Shown one piece after another: positions 6,430 through 6,581 of a stretch of 6,581 bases of DNA. Made by a program: the position numbers and the translations under genes. How positions within the stretch are numbered: position 1 is the stretch's first letter; each line of letters opens with the position of its first letter. This DNA comes from Bacteroidetes bacterium 4572_112. Lineage in GTDB: Bacteria; Bacteroidota; Bacteroidia; Bacteroidales; UBA1556. The stretch covers positions 1 to 6,581 of the forward strand of contig NIUZ01000152.1 of the NCBI GenBank assembly GCA_002254285.1, written 5' to 3'. The notes beneath the pieces were generated by a model, which worked only from the letters and a program-made list of their open reading frames with translations, ran no database searches and had not been told where the DNA came from.

Positions 6430-6443
6430 ACTCAATATTGGGT
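6430..6443. promoter_or_regulatory. Near-palindrome upstream of the LytTR-type sites
   Basis: ACTCAATATTGGGT is a 14-bp dyad with a single mismatched pair, centred on CAATATTG. It lies 29 bp upstream of the outer LytTR-like repeat and is followed on the plus strand by a T-run (6446-6451). A second operator for a dimeric regulator is possible; chance is also possible in such AT-rich DNA. Confidence 0.2.
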
Positions 6444-6513
6444 ATTTTTTTATGGAGGATTGTTGCTTATTTATTTTTGAAATATTCAACTTCAAATATA
6501 GAATTGAACAATA

Positions 6514-6528
6514 ATACCAATTTGGTAT
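6514..6528. repeat. Perfect 7-bp inverted repeat (ATACCAA-T-TTGGTAT)
   Basis: ATACCAA and TTGGTAT flank a single central T. The arms are long enough to be a dimer-binding operator or a copy of a small interspersed palindrome. It lies in the gene-free stretch upstream of the secreted-protein gene, about 220 bp from its start codon, so it may serve a gene beyond the window instead. Confidence 0.35.
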
Positions 6529-6581
6529 CAAAATACGCTATAAATAAATTGGAATATATTTTCCTATTAGAAGGCAAAAAT

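Noticed and set aside
6472..6479. Plus-strand TATTTTTG, an exact TAnnTTTG match.
   Set aside because: No -33 element at the right distance and no plus-strand gene follows within the window; such matches are frequent in AT-rich DNA.
6467..6580. Minus-strand frame open for 37 codons from the right edge to a TAA, possibly the end of another gene.
   Set aside because: It has no recognisable motif, contains the 6514-6528 palindrome, and an open stretch of this length is common by chance. It cannot be excluded without the flanking sequence.
6292..6581. Possible riboswitch, tRNA, small RNA or CRISPR in the gene-free right end.
   Set aside because: No tRNA-like cloverleaf, no repeated spacer-length units and no conserved riboswitch core could be seen.

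Overview
The window is AT-rich and looks like a Bacteroidetes (Bacteroidota) chromosome. Three things point there: a fused MurF–alanine racemase gene, a secreted protein with a C-terminal type IX secretion (T9SS) sorting domain, and promoter-like TAnnTTTG boxes of the kind used by the Bacteroidetes primary sigma factor. All six genes lie on the minus strand, so transcription runs from high to low coordinates.

Layout in the direction of transcription. (1) 6581-6292 is a gene-free control region holding two palindromes, a tandem pair of 9-bp repeats that match the LytTR-domain DNA consensus, and a -7-like box. (2) 6291-5383 encodes a secreted protein with a PCMD-like beta-sandwich and a T9SS sorting tail. 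(3) 5382-5220 is a spacer with an AT-rich hairpin next to the preceding stop codon. (4) 5219-3661 is a LytS/LytTR-type two-component pair, a histidine kinase followed 4 bp later by its response regulator. The kinase reading frame is broken near its N-terminus: the natural start at 5219 and the first membrane segment are one nucleotide out of frame with the rest. (5) 3568-2716 is a short operon of methylglyoxal synthase (mgsA) and a DUF2062 membrane protein, with its own -7-like box. (6) 2549-39 is the bifunctional murF-alr gene for cell-wall synthesis, also with its own -7-like box. (7) 35-1 is a run of imperfect heptamer repeats at the left edge.

The most interesting inference is a local regulatory circuit. 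The window encodes a LytTR response regulator, and the promoter of the adjacent secreted-protein gene carries two consensus LytTR half-sites in direct repeat with a 12-bp spacer, placed upstream of the predicted -7 box as expected for an activator. The secreted surface protein is therefore a likely output of the neighbouring two-component system. The other notable point is the frameshifted kinase, which may be a sequencing error, a recent mutation or, less likely, recoding. The murF-alr, mgsA and DUF2062 genes look ordinary.
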